A DNA stretch of 64,000 nt from CAXBCP01 sp963977005 (GCA_963977005.1 CAXBMQ010000008.1:137653-201652); one strand, 5' to 3'. Shown: positions 43,048 through 52,117, counted from the stretch's first letter. A program made the numbers and translations. The notes: generated from the letters alone by a model not told the origin.

Positions 43048-43794
43048 ATGAGCACCAAATCCGTAATCGCCGGGATCGACAAGGCCGTCGATAACTTTTC
43101 GAAGCAGAACCGTCTGCTGAACGAGCCGATGACCAAGGGGCGGGCACATATGTTCGTCATGCAGCACCGGTTGAATACGCGTCAGCGTAATTCGGTCCTG
43201 AAACTCCGGGTCGCCACCAACACGCCGGTCTGGGACGTCAAAATGGATATCCTCGAAGCCTGCGTCGAGGAACTGGTCTCCGACGTGGAGCACGGCGACG
43301 GCCGTCCGCACTGGAAGGTCCTGGAGGATCTCGGTGTCGATTGCGGAATGCGCCGTGCGCAGATTTCGAACGCCAAGCCGCTGCCGTCGACGCGCCTCGC
43401 CTGGCGCGCCTGGGACGGCCTGATGAGCAACCGCCACTGGCTGCTCGGCCTGATGGCCAATACCTGCGCCGAACGTGCGAATATTCCGGGCTACGGCAAG
43501 GGCGAGGTCAAGAAAAAGGGCTGGTTCGGGAACGAGAACCGGCGCTGGGGCAAGCTGTTCGGTCTGACCGAGGAGCAGCGCCTGTTTTTCGGCATGCATT
43601 CCGAGGCCGACATCAAGCATTCGGATCTTGGCTGGAAGACCGTGGCAGGCCATGCGGCGAAGCTCCACATGGAAGATGAAGTAGTGGACGCCTGCGAGGA
43701 GAACCTGATCGTCTGGGATCATTACCTCAACGGCATTGCCGAAGCCGGCGATGCGCTGAACAAGAAGATGGGCTGGCGCCAGTCCGTCAAATAG
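43048..43794 (+). CDS. Heme-oxygenase-like diiron (HDO/CADD-type) protein
   Basis: A 248-residue helical protein. I recognise the iron-site pattern of the CADD/TenA/PqqC-like superfamily. Glu81 and His88 lie in DVEHGDGRPHW, a possible third-helix Glu142 in TCAERANIPG, and His184-x3-Asp188-x2-His191 in FGMHSEADIKHSD. The last motif has the same spacing as in the HDO enzymes CADD and SznF. HDO enzymes use a labile diiron centre and O2 for N-oxygenation, decarboxylation or amine formation. It stands between the LysR and decarboxylase-like genes, so it may supply the oxidative step of that pathway. GGAAGGAACAGGAAAG precedes the ATG. Confidence 0.7.
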   Translation: MSTKSVIAGIDKAVDNFSKQNRLLNEPMTKGRAHMFVMQHRLNTRQRNSVLKLRVATNTPVWDVKMDILEACVEELVSDVEHGDGRPHWKVLEDLGVDCGMRRAQISNAKPLPSTRLAWRAWDGLMSNRHWLLGLMANTCAERANIPGYGKGEVKKKGWFGNENRRWGKLFGLTEEQRLFFGMHSEADIKHSDLGWKTVAGHAAKLHMEDEVVDACEENLIVWDHYLNGIAEAGDALNKKMGWRQSVK

Positions 43795-43808
43795 GCAAGT
43801 ATTGTGAC

Positions 43809-43832
43809 CGGGCGGGGCGATTGTCCCGCCCG
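43809..43832. terminator. Intercistronic hairpin
   Basis: CGGGCGGG-N8-CCCGCCCG between the diiron-protein and decarboxylase-like genes. No T tract follows, so it may be an attenuator or mRNA-stabilising structure rather than a full terminator. Confidence 0.5.
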
Positions 43833-43876
43833 AACTCTGTCTGCAATCCTGTTCAATGCTGTGGGGACAATAAGAA

Positions 43877-44875
43877 ATGTCAAAGCTGACCGTCACATTC
43901 GCCGCAAGCGATTACGAACATACCCGCGACCTGACGCGCGGCGATATCCAGGCGGAAGGCATAGATCTCCGCTACCTGAACCTGCAGATCGAAGAAACCT
44001 TCTTCCGGTTCATCAAGTTTCGCGAATGGGACGTCTCGGAAATGTCGTTCGGCAAGTATATCGCGCTGAAATCGCAGGATGACGATACCATTACCGGCAT
44101 TCCGGTTTTTCCCTCCCGCGTGTTCCGCCAGTCGTCGCTGTTCGTGCTGCCCGGCAGCGATATCAAGGAGGCGGCCGACCTGCGCGGCAAAAGGATCGGC
44201 ATTCCGGAATGGGCGCAGACCGCGTCGATCTACACCCGCGGCTGGCTGGTTCATCAGGTCGGTATTCCCCTGCAGGAGATCGAGTGGTTCCAGGGCGGCG
44301 TGAACGGCGCCGGGCGCAAGGAAAAGGTTTCCCTGAAGCTGCCCGATGGCGTCTCCCTGACGCCACGCCAGGACAAATCGCTCACCGACATGCTGTTCGA
44401 TGGGGAAATCGACTGCATCATGTCCGCCCACCCGCCGACCCCGATCGAAGAGGGCGAGGGCACCATCGTGCATCTCTATCCGAATTACCGTGAGGTCGAG
44501 GAACAGTACTACCGCGACACCGGAATCTTCCCGATCATGCACGTGATCGCGATGCGCGGCGATTTCTTTCGCGAAAACCCCTGGGTCGCCACCAACCTGT
44601 ACAAGGCCTTCGAGGAGGCCAAAGACCGGGCGCTGTTCCGGGCCACCGAGATGACGGCGACGCGCATGCCGTTTGCCTGGTGCTACGATGCGGCGCAGAA
44701 GGCAAAAGACCTGTTCGGCGACGATTATTTTCCCTACGGGATCGAAAAGAACCGCACGACGCTCGAAGCCTTCCTGCAATACGGGTTCGAGCAGGGCGTG
44801 TGTCAGCGCAAGGTCGAGATCGAAGAGCTGTTCCCCGAGGAAGTGACAACAGTCCTGACCGAGTTCCACGTCTAG
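43877..44875 (+). CDS. 4,5-dihydroxyphthalate decarboxylase-like protein
   Basis: A 332-residue protein with the fold of a type 2 periplasmic binding protein but no signal peptide. It starts LTVTFAASDYEHTRDLTRGD, with IPVFPSRVFRQSSLFVLPGS, DLRGKRIGIPEWAQTASIY and MRGDFFRENPWVATNLYKAF. This matches the family of Pht5-type 4,5-dihydroxyphthalate decarboxylases, which are cytoplasmic. Many homologues are annotated only by similarity, and some may be binding proteins that lost export, so decarboxylation here is a family-level inference. It probably follows the diiron protein in the pathway. Confidence 0.8.
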   Translation: MSKLTVTFAASDYEHTRDLTRGDIQAEGIDLRYLNLQIEETFFRFIKFREWDVSEMSFGKYIALKSQDDDTITGIPVFPSRVFRQSSLFVLPGSDIKEAADLRGKRIGIPEWAQTASIYTRGWLVHQVGIPLQEIEWFQGGVNGAGRKEKVSLKLPDGVSLTPRQDKSLTDMLFDGEIDCIMSAHPPTPIEEGEGTIVHLYPNYREVEEQYYRDTGIFPIMHVIAMRGDFFRENPWVATNLYKAFEEAKDRALFRATEMTATRMPFAWCYDAAQKAKDLFGDDYFPYGIEKNRTTLEAFLQYGFEQGVCQRKVEIEELFPEEVTTVLTEFHV

Positions 44876-44914
44876 CACGCAGCGCCTGAGATACGCGCGT
44901 AGGCTATCGCTGAA

Positions 44915-45916
44915 ATGAATGGTTCGTCGATGACGCCTCCCGTCGTCCTTGTGACGCATCAGCCGCCAGCGCTGACAAGAGAGGCATTTCTTGACGTCCT
45001 GGGAGATGCGGCCGAGGTGCGCTTTCTGCCGGAGCTCGATGATCCCGAGCGCATGGCGGCACTGCGTTGCGCGCGGGCTGTACTGACCTATCATCCGATC
45101 CGCGATCTTGGCGTCGATGCGCTCGGCCTGCTGGAGAATTGCGGCCTGATGCAGTGCCTGACGGCGGGCATCGACTACCTGCCGTTCGGCGATCTGCCTA
45201 ACCATATCGCGGTTGCCTATAACGCCGGGGCCTATGCCGAACCGATGGCCGAGCATGTCGCCGCCATGACCCTGTCGGCAGCGAAACGCCTGGCCGGCGA
45301 GCACCGGCTGATGAGAAAGGGTGAATTCAACCAGTTCGTGCCGACGAAAAGAATTGCCGGCATGACATGCGGTATTCTCGGCTACGGCGAGACGGGGCGC
45401 GAGGTTGCCCGCCTGATGCGGGCGCTCGGGATGAATATCCAGGCGATTAACCGGACAGGCAAAACCGGTGAGTCGGTCGATTTCATCGGCACGCTCGACG
45501 ATGTCGACCGCGTTATCGCGGCCTCTGATGTTGTCGTGATCACGCTGGCGCTGACGAAAAAGACCGACCGGTTGCTGCGCGCGGCGCAGTTGTCGCGCAT
45601 GAAACCCGACGCCATCCTCGTCAATGTCGCACGCGGCGAGATCGTCGATGAGGCCGATCTGTACGCGCATCTGGTCGCCAACCCGGGGTTTACGGCCTGT
45701 CTCGAGGCCTGGTGGATCGAGCCCGTGCGTCACGGCCGGTTCGAGACGGCGTACCCGTTTCTCGATCTGCCCAATGTGATCGCCTCGCCCCACAATTCGG
45801 CGATGACCGACGGTGCGCTGATCACGGCGGCGAGGCGAGGCGCTGAAAACGTGCTGCGCTACCTGAAGGGGGAGACGCCCAGATTTATCGCCGGCGACGA
45901 TGTGCGGATGGCCTGA
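44915..45916 (+). CDS. NAD-dependent D-2-hydroxyacid dehydrogenase family protein
   Basis: A 333-residue protein of the D-isomer 2-hydroxyacid dehydrogenase family. It has the dinucleotide fold GILGYGETGREVARLMRAL, the catalytic arginine in VNVARGEIVDEADL, and the histidine in ASPHNSAMTDGAL; the usual glutamate region reads ACLEAWWIEP. The first 90 residues are diverged. It follows the decarboxylase-like gene by 39 bases and may reduce or oxidise a 2-oxo or 2-hydroxy acid from that pathway. M1 (44915) and M6 are both possible starts. Confidence 0.85.
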   Translation: MNGSSMTPPVVLVTHQPPALTREAFLDVLGDAAEVRFLPELDDPERMAALRCARAVLTYHPIRDLGVDALGLLENCGLMQCLTAGIDYLPFGDLPNHIAVAYNAGAYAEPMAEHVAAMTLSAAKRLAGEHRLMRKGEFNQFVPTKRIAGMTCGILGYGETGREVARLMRALGMNIQAINRTGKTGESVDFIGTLDDVDRVIAASDVVVITLALTKKTDRLLRAAQLSRMKPDAILVNVARGEIVDEADLYAHLVANPGFTACLEAWWIEPVRHGRFETAYPFLDLPNVIASPHNSAMTDGALITAARRGAENVLRYLKGETPRFIAGDDVRMA

Positions 45917-46041
45917 CCTTCGCGTCGCGCGTGGCGTTCGATTTCGACCGTCGCGAAATCGATCTTATGGACATTCTGCGGATTTCTCTCAGTCGCCGAA
46001 CCGGCATCCGTGGCCGCAAGGTCGCGAGGAGTCTGCCGTTC

Positions 46042-46551
46042 TCAATACGCCCAGCTTGCGACGGCGCGGTTGCGCAACGCGCTTGCGGGGCGCCGATCAT
46101 CGGTGGCCGGCTGGTAGAATACGCTTATCTCCCCGATGGCATTCCGGAACGCTTCGGCATCCGCCTGCTTGCGGATCTCGAACGCGTCGATGCCGCAGCG
46201 CTGCATAAACAGCAGCTGGTCGCGCAACACGTCGCCAAAGGCGCGGACCTCGCCGGTGAACCGGTATCGTTCGCGCAGCAGCCGCGCCTGGGTATAGGCC
46301 CGTCCGTCCTTGAAGGCGGGGAATTCGAGGGCGATAACGCCGAACCGGTATAAGTCCTCGCCCAGGTCTTCGGGCGTCTGGTCGTTGCGCAAGCGTACAC
46401 CGACCGGTGCATTACGGTGCACCAGCGAGGCGCGCTCGGCGAGCCAGCGGTCCGCGCTGACGATAATGGGCGCGTCGAGAGGCGCGTCTTCGCCATCCGC
46501 GATATGCGTCCAGCTGTCTTCGGTGATAGATCCGTCCTTAACGAGTGGCAT
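46042..46551 (-). CDS. DUF934 sulfur-assimilation accessory protein
   Basis: A 169-residue DUF934 protein: MPLVKDGSITEDSW at the start, then DLYRFGVIALEFPAFKDGRA, ARLLRERYRFTGEVRAFGDV and DQLLFMQRCGIDAFEIR. The family is nearly always found with sulfite reductase and cysH, and its role is not established. It overlaps the reductase gene by 14 bases, so it is translationally coupled. It ends this operon. Confidence 0.9.
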   Translation of the reverse strand: MPLVKDGSITEDSWTHIADGEDAPLDAPIIVSADRWLAERASLVHRNAPVGVRLRNDQTPEDLGEDLYRFGVIALEFPAFKDGRAYTQARLLRERYRFTGEVRAFGDVLRDQLLFMQRCGIDAFEIRKQADAEAFRNAIGEISVFYQPATDDRRPASALRNRAVASWAY

Positions 46552-48196
46552 AGAGAGCCTCCTTAAACGGGGTTGCGCCCAACCGGGCATAGGCGTCGAC
46601 GAAGCTTTCTTCCTCGTCTTCGCGGTAAGTCAGATAGGTGTCGACGACGGTTTCGACCGCGTCCGGGACGTCGTCATAGGAAAACGCCGGCCCGACGATG
46701 CTGCCGATCGCGGCGTTTTCGTCCGCCCGCCCGCCGAGCGTGATCTGATAGAATTCCTCGCCGTTCTTCTCGACGCCGAGCAGGCCGATATTGCCGACAT
46801 GGTGATGGCCGCAGGCATTGATGCAGCCGGATATGTTGATCGTCAGGCGGCCGATATCGTGCTGGCGCCGGATGTTCGCGAATTTTTCGCCGATGGCCTG
46901 CGCGACCGGGATCGAGCGCGCATTGGCAAGGTTACAGTAATCGAGGCCCGGGCAGGCGATGATATCGCCCGCATGGCCGATATTCGCCGTCGCCAGGCCG
47001 TGGATTTTAAGGCCGAGCCAAAGGCTGAACAATTCGCTCTTCCGGACGGATGGCAGGGTGAGATTCTGTTCATGCGTGACGCGGATCTCGCCGAAGGAAT
47101 AGCGCTCGGCGAGGTCGGCGACCGCTTCCATTTCCTCGGCCGAGGCGTCGCCGGGAATCCCGCCAACCGGTTTGAGCGAGATATTGACGATCGCGTAGCC
47201 CGGTTGCTTGTGCGCATCGACATTTGTCCGCAACCAGGCCGCGAATTCCGCATCCGCCGCCCGGGCGTTTTCGAGCTCGTCCGATGCGTCTGCGAGTGCC
47301 TCGAACCGGGGCGGAGCGAAATAGGCGCGAATCCGGTCCATCTCGGCCTGCGGAAGCTCGAGCGCTCCGCCTTTGAGGTGCGCGAATTCGTCCTCGACCC
47401 GTTCGGTAAAGCGCGCCACTCCCTCGGACTGCACGAGGATCTTGATGCGCGCTTTATACATATTGTCCCGCCGGCCCAGCATGTTGTAGACGCGGAGGAC
47501 GGCCTCAAGATAGGCGAGCAGGTCCTGCTTCGGCAGGAATTCACGGATAGTCTCGGCAATAATCGGTGTCCGGCCCTGTCCGCCGCCGACATCGATACGG
47601 AAACCAACCGCGCCGGTATCGTCCCGCACCATCGCGATGCCGATATCGTGCAGCTTGACGGCTGCGCGATCCGTTTCGGCGCCGGTCACGGCGATCTTGA
47701 ACTTGCGGGGCAGAAACGTGAATTCCGGGTGCAGTGTCGACCACTGGCGGATGATCTCGGCGTAGATGCGCGGATCTTCGATCTCGTCCGCGGCAACCCC
47801 GGCATAGGGGTCGGCGGTGACATTCCGGATGCAGTTGCCGGATGTCTGCAACGCATGCATTTCGACGCTGGCGAGGTCGGCCAGCAAATCCGGCACCTCG
47901 ACCAGTTTCGGCCAGTTGAACTGAATGTTCTGGCGGGTCGTGAAATGCCCGTAACCCTTGTCGTAGTCGCGCGCGATCCGGGCGAGGGTCCGCATCTGGC
48001 GGCTCGACAGCGTACCGTAGGGAATTGCGACGCGCAGCATGTAGGCGTGCAATTGAAGGTACAGCCCGTTCATCAGACGCAGCGGCTTGAATTCGTCCTC
48101 GGTCATCTCGCCGGAAAGCCGGCGCCCGACCTGTTCGCGGAACTGGTCGACCCGTTCACGCACCATCGTGTGGTCGAATTCGTCATAGCGGTACAT
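46538..48196 (-). CDS. cysI: Siroheme sulfite (or nitrite) reductase, ferredoxin-like form
   Basis: A 552-residue siroheme/[4Fe-4S] reductase: GHFTTRQNIQFNWPKL near residue 85, the duplicated ferrodoxin-like repeats, and the cluster cysteines ACPGLDYCNLA and GCINACGHHHVG near 415-465. It reduces sulfite to sulfide (or nitrite to ammonia); the cysG, DUF2849 and DUF934 neighbours favour sulfite. No flavoprotein subunit (cysJ) is near, so electrons probably come from a ferredoxin or another carrier. Confidence 0.9.
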   Translation of the reverse strand: MYRYDEFDHTMVRERVDQFREQVGRRLSGEMTEDEFKPLRLMNGLYLQLHAYMLRVAIPYGTLSSRQMRTLARIARDYDKGYGHFTTRQNIQFNWPKLVEVPDLLADLASVEMHALQTSGNCIRNVTADPYAGVAADEIEDPRIYAEIIRQWSTLHPEFTFLPRKFKIAVTGAETDRAAVKLHDIGIAMVRDDTGAVGFRIDVGGGQGRTPIIAETIREFLPKQDLLAYLEAVLRVYNMLGRRDNMYKARIKILVQSEGVARFTERVEDEFAHLKGGALELPQAEMDRIRAYFAPPRFEALADASDELENARAADAEFAAWLRTNVDAHKQPGYAIVNISLKPVGGIPGDASAEEMEAVADLAERYSFGEIRVTHEQNLTLPSVRKSELFSLWLGLKIHGLATANIGHAGDIIACPGLDYCNLANARSIPVAQAIGEKFANIRRQHDIGRLTINISGCINACGHHHVGNIGLLGVEKNGEEFYQITLGGRADENAAIGSIVGPAFSYDDVPDAVETVVDTYLTYREDEEESFVDAYARLGATPFKEALYATR

Positions 48197-48198
48197 TG

Positions 48199-48483
48199 TC
48201 AGCTCCTGCTTGCCTGGTATCCAAGATCGGGGCGCACGGTCGGGCCGTTGGCGCGGATGGATTCACGCCAGCGCACCGGCGTGTCGTCGTCGATATCGAT
48301 CAGATACGGATCGGCGATCTCGTTCCGCAGGGCGGCCTGCCGGCCCTGCTCGTCGAGCGCCGCAGCGGTATCGTCGTCCGGGGCCCGGCGCGCCAGGCAG
48401 ATATCAGCGGTCCAGCCGGTCTCGCCGAGATACACCACAAGGCCGTTATCCAGCCGGTTCGCCGTAAGAATTTTAAACGTCAT
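48199..48483 (-). CDS. DUF2849 protein
   Basis: A 94-residue protein starting MTFKILTANRLDNGLVVYLG, the form of the alphaproteobacterial DUF2849 family. It is found between cysG and the sulfite reductase in many genomes and its role is unknown. Gaps to its neighbours are two and nine bases, so it is well inside the operon. Confidence 0.9.
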   Translation of the reverse strand: MTFKILTANRLDNGLVVYLGETGWTADICLARRAPDDDTAAALDEQGRQAALRNEIADPYLIDIDDDTPVRWRESIRANGPTVRPDLGYQASRS

Positions 48484-48492
48484 CCTGTCTTC

Positions 48493-49893
48493 CTAGCCTG
48501 TGGCCGCGAGCGTGGGCTCTTCACGCACGGTGCGAGAGGTGAGGGCGAACGCCGCGACGCCGCCGATGATGGTCAACACCGGACCGGCGACGTGCGCGCG
48601 GCGGACGGTATCGGCGATATCGTCCAGCGTGCCCGCGATCACGCGCTGGTCCGGCGTTGTTCCTTTTTCGACGACGGCGACCGGTACGTCCGCGCCGAGA
48701 CCGTTCGAGAGAAGCCGCGCGGTTATCCGGGGCAGGGCGGCGAGGCCCATATAGACGACGATCGTCTGGCCGCCGCGCGCCAGTGCCGGCCAGTCCGCGT
48801 CGGGTTCCCCGTCTTTGCCGTGCCCTGTGATGAACGTGACATGCTGCGCGATGCCACGATGGGTCAGTGGAATACCCGTCGCGGCCCCGATACCGGCGGC
48901 GGCGGTAATTCCGGGCACGATGTGGCAGGGCAGGCCCGCGCCCTCGACCGCCAGCATTTCCTCGCCGCCGCGGCCGAAGACAAAGGGATCGCCGCCTTTG
49001 AGCCGGACAACCTGCTTGCCCGCGCGTCCGAGGCGGATCAGCAGCGCGTTGATTTTACCCTGCGGCAGCGCATGCGCCCCGGGGGCCTTGCCCACGTAGA
49101 TCGTTTCCGCATCGCGGCGGGCCATGTCGAGCACGTCGTCGGATACCAGACGGTCGTATACGATTGCATCGGCGCTCTGCAGCAACCGGTGAGCCCGCAG
49201 CGTCAGCAGCTCGGGGTCGCCCGGACCGGCGCCGACCAGATAGACCGCGCCCGGCACGCATTGCGGACGTTCGAGCGCTTGCCGGACAACGCGGTCCGCT
49301 TCTTCGTCGCGTCCGTCGAGGGCAAGCTGGGCGGCAGGGCCGTCGAAGACGCTTTCCCAGAATCTTTTGCGTGGTGCGATGGAACTGAACCGTGTCTTTA
49401 CTGTCGGGCGCCAGCGCGCCGCAAGGCTGGCGAGATTACCGATCGCGGCGGGCAGAAAGCTTTCGATCCGCCGCCGTATCCAGCGCGCCAGTACCGGAGA
49501 TGTCCCGCCGGTGGAGACGGCGATGAGCACGGGGGCCCGGTCGACGATGGCCGGAACCTGAAAGCTGCAAAGCGTCGGGTCGTCCACGACGTTCACCGGT
49601 ATGCCACGCTGTCGCGCTTCCCAGGAAACGCGGGCGTTCAATGCCCGGTCGTCTGTCGCGGCGATCACGACGGCATGGCCGTCCATCTGTTCGGGAATGA
49701 AGGTGTCTGAAAGATGCCGGATACGTCCGGCGGCTACGCCACGCGACAGGGAAGGGACGAGTTCGGGTGAAGTCACGTGAACGCGGCCGCCGGCGCGCTC
49801 CAGCAGGACAATCTTCCGCGCCGCGACCTCGCCGCCGCCGATGACGAGGCAGGGACGCCCTGCGATGTCGAGAAAGGCGGGAAGGTGACGCAT
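48493..49893 (-). CDS. cysG: Trifunctional siroheme synthase
   Basis: A 466-residue CysG. The N-terminal CysG-A part (about 1-210) has LVIGGGEVAARKIVLLERAG and the NAD-dependent dehydrogenase/ferrochelatase fold. The C-terminal part (about 215-460) is uroporphyrinogen-III methyltransferase, with YLVGAGPGDPELLTLRAHRL, RLKGGDPFVFGRGGEE and GIPLTHRG. Together they make siroheme from uroporphyrinogen III, the cofactor of the reductase in the same operon. First gene of the operon. Confidence 0.95.
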   Translation of the reverse strand: MRHLPAFLDIAGRPCLVIGGGEVAARKIVLLERAGGRVHVTSPELVPSLSRGVAAGRIRHLSDTFIPEQMDGHAVVIAATDDRALNARVSWEARQRGIPVNVVDDPTLCSFQVPAIVDRAPVLIAVSTGGTSPVLARWIRRRIESFLPAAIGNLASLAARWRPTVKTRFSSIAPRKRFWESVFDGPAAQLALDGRDEEADRVVRQALERPQCVPGAVYLVGAGPGDPELLTLRAHRLLQSADAIVYDRLVSDDVLDMARRDAETIYVGKAPGAHALPQGKINALLIRLGRAGKQVVRLKGGDPFVFGRGGEEMLAVEGAGLPCHIVPGITAAAGIGAATGIPLTHRGIAQHVTFITGHGKDGEPDADWPALARGGQTIVVYMGLAALPRITARLLSNGLGADVPVAVVEKGTTPDQRVIAGTLDDIADTVRRAHVAGPVLTIIGGVAAFALTSRTVREEPTLAATG

Positions 49894-50213
49894 CGGAGAG
49901 CCCTTGCTGTTTTCAACGGCACTGGAATCTGAAATGCCGTTTCGATTTCTGGGGAATATACCGGTGAGGTTAAAAAATCAATTCCTTAAATCGGATAAAA
50001 TAGAAAAATATAGCTTCTAATAGTTAAAAGAGCCTCTCATTTTTCGAACGAATTGCCTGGATTCGCTTTTTTGAGAAATAATTTCCTTTCGTGCGCTCTG
50101 GCTGGAGGTTTCCATTCCCGACTCCTGCCTTTTGCCGTTATTCGGCTGCGAAACGCTGTTGCGGGAATGACTATTTATCGTCACTCTCTGCGTTAACGAT
50201 CAGAGCAGGCGCG
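49894..50213. other. Divergent intergenic region, 320 bp, cysG / LpxR-like gene
   Basis: AT-rich between about 49960 and 50050, which is typical of the two divergent promoters needed here. I see no clear regulator box, riboswitch fold or small gene. A reading frame in phase with the LpxR-like gene opens at 50091 but bypasses its signal peptide and is not convincing as coding. Confidence 0.5.
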
Positions 50214-51266
50214 ATGAAATTACCTAGATATTTGATGCCGTTAGCGGTATTGGCGCTGTGGCCGGCCGGGCAGGCTGCGGCGCAATGCAGTGTCGCGAGC
50301 ATTCAGTTCGAGAACGATATCGGCATTGGCGGAACAGACCGTCACTATACGCATGGCTCTCGCGCCTCGTGCATGTCGGGAAATCAGGCCGGGGACACGA
50401 CGGCGCGCGACGTCGCCGGGGCGCTTTCGTTCAATCTGGGTGGGTATTCGCTGCTCGATTCAAACCGCGAAGTGCGATACTCGGTCGCGCTCGGTCAGGC
50501 AATGTTTACGCCGGAAGACATCAACCGGACCGACCTGATTACGGATGACAGGCCCTATGCCGGCTGGTCTTTCGCTTCCCTCGGGCTGGTTCTGGGGCCA
50601 CGCGAGGAGCAAAAGGCCGGGTCGACGGCATTCGACCGGATGGAATCTATCCAGCTTACGCTCGGTGTCGTCGGGCCGGCATCGGGCGCCGACCGGACGC
50701 AAAAATTCGTTCACAGCGTCATCGGCGCGCAGAAACCGCGCGGTTGGCGCAATCAGCTTCGCAACGAGCCCGGCTTTATTCTCGAATACGAGCAGAAATG
50801 GCGTACCGAAGCGTGGAATCTGCTGCCGGGCAGCAACCTGCTGCAGGTTGACCTGATGCCATCGACCGGCGTCGCGCTCGGTAACGTTCACACCTATGGC
50901 AGCGTCGCCGCGACATTCCGCATCGGCAACCGGCTCGCCAATGATTTCGGACCGCCCCGCATCCGGCCGTCGATTGCCGGGTCGGAATATTACGAACCCG
51001 AGCCTGGCGAGAGCCTCGGCGCCTATCTTTTCTTCAGCATTGGCGGCCGGGCAGTGGCCCGCAACATCTTTCTGGACGGCAACAGTTTCCGATCGAGTCA
51101 CAGCGTCGAAAAGAACAACTTTGTGGGCGATCTCCAGGTAGGGGCGGTGTTTTCCCTCTGGGGAACCGCGCGGGTATCGCTGACCCATATCATTCGCACA
51201 CGCGAATTCGAGGAACAGGACGCGCTCAACCAGTTCAGCGCGTTCAGCCTGTCCTTTCGCTTCTAA
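50214..51266 (+). CDS. LpxR-like outer-membrane lipid A deacylase (DUF2219)
   Basis: A 350-residue protein with a signal peptide (MKLPRYLMPLAVLALWPAG, cut near QAAA). The mature protein has the LpxR/DUF2219 signature: FENDIGIGGTDRHYTHGSR with the Asn-Asp and TDxxYTxG residues, ITDDRPYAGWSFASLGL, and amphipathic strands to a terminal phenylalanine (SLSFRF), as expected of a 12-strand outer-membrane barrel. LpxR removes the 3'-acyloxyacyl group of lipid A in Salmonella. Activity here is inferred. Confidence 0.85.
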   Translation: MKLPRYLMPLAVLALWPAGQAAAQCSVASIQFENDIGIGGTDRHYTHGSRASCMSGNQAGDTTARDVAGALSFNLGGYSLLDSNREVRYSVALGQAMFTPEDINRTDLITDDRPYAGWSFASLGLVLGPREEQKAGSTAFDRMESIQLTLGVVGPASGADRTQKFVHSVIGAQKPRGWRNQLRNEPGFILEYEQKWRTEAWNLLPGSNLLQVDLMPSTGVALGNVHTYGSVAATFRIGNRLANDFGPPRIRPSIAGSEYYEPEPGESLGAYLFFSIGGRAVARNIFLDGNSFRSSHSVEKNNFVGDLQVGAVFSLWGTARVSLTHIIRTREFEEQDALNQFSAFSLSFRF

Positions 51267-51288
51267 CCAATAACCGGGAACGTAAACC

Positions 51289-51771
51289 ATGCCCTCACTT
51301 CTCGAAATGGCCACACCGGTCGGCGAACTGCTTAAGCAACGGGGCCAGACCGTCGCGGTCTCCGAATCCGCTGCGGGCGGTCTCGTCTCTGCCGCGCTTC
51401 TGTCCGTGCCCGGTGCGTCCGGCTATTATCTCGGCGGTGCGTCGGTCTATACACAAACCGCCCGGCGCGGGCTGCTGCGGTTCAACGACGCCAAGGCGCA
51501 GATGCGCGGTTCTACCGAGGAATATGCAACCCTGGTGGCGACGACGATGCGTGACCTGCTGGAAGCGGACTGGGCGATCGGTGAATCCGGCGCCGCGGGT
51601 CCGTCCGGCAACCGGTACGGCGATCCCGCAGGGCATGTCGCGCTGGCCGTGGCCGGGCCGGTCTCGGCGACGCGGATCGTGCAGACCGGCAATGACGACC
51701 GGGAAGACAACATGTGGTCCTTCGCCAAGGCTGCGCTCGATCTTTTATACGAAACGGTGAAGGCGAACTGA
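51289..51771 (+). CDS. CinA-family (PncC-like) protein
   Basis: A 160-residue stand-alone CinA C-terminal domain: VAVSESAAGGLVSAALLSVP, GYYLGGASVYT, STEEYATLVA and GESGAAGPSGNRYG. The family includes nicotinamide mononucleotide amidases (PncC). The usual TAGPSGG motif is slightly altered here (GAAGPSGN), so activity is not certain. Stop to next ATG is one base, so it is operonic with the ArsC-like gene. Confidence 0.85.
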   Translation: MPSLLEMATPVGELLKQRGQTVAVSESAAGGLVSAALLSVPGASGYYLGGASVYTQTARRGLLRFNDAKAQMRGSTEEYATLVATTMRDLLEADWAIGESGAAGPSGNRYGDPAGHVALAVAGPVSATRIVQTGNDDREDNMWSFAKAALDLLYETVKAN

Positions 51772-51772
51772 G

Positions 51773-52117
51773 ATGCTGACGGTTTACGGAATCAAGAACT
51801 GCGATACCTGCCGCAAGGCGCTGAAATGGCTGAGCGCCGAGGGGATAGAACACACGTTCCACGATTTCCGGGTCGATGGGCTCGATCCCGCGGATGTGTC
51901 CCGCTGGGCCGCCGCCGCCGGCTGGGAGAAACTGCTCAACCGGCGCGGCACGACATGGCGCAACCTGCCCGAATCGGACAAGGAGGGCATCGATGCGGCG
52001 AAAGCCGAAAGGCTGATGGCCGGGAACCCGACCCTGATCAAGCGTCCCGTCTTCGATGACGGGACCGATATCGTCGTCGGCTTCGGCGCCCCCGAACAGA
52101 AGGCGCTAAAGCGGTAG
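51773..52117 (+). CDS. ArsC/Spx-family protein (YffB type)
   Basis: A 114-residue thioredoxin-fold protein with GIKNCDTCRKALKWL, a CxxC where arsenate reductase has a single cysteine, plus LLNRRGTTWRNLPESDK and LIKRPVFDDG. This is the YffB/Spx-MgsR group, of undefined function and not a proven arsenate reductase. It is co-directional with the CinA-like gene, one base apart. Confidence 0.88.
   Translation: MLTVYGIKNCDTCRKALKWLSAEGIEHTFHDFRVDGLDPADVSRWAAAAGWEKLLNRRGTTWRNLPESDKEGIDAAKAERLMAGNPTLIKRPVFDDGTDIVVGFGAPEQKALKR

Noticed and set aside
46310..48496. 728-residue open frame on the plus strand
   Set aside because: It mirrors the sulfite reductase and DUF934 genes and crosses several real gene boundaries, so it is not a gene.
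51773..52117. Arsenate reductase and an arsenic resistance operon
   Set aside because: The protein is of the YffB/Spx group with a CxxC, and no arsenic transport or regulator gene is near.
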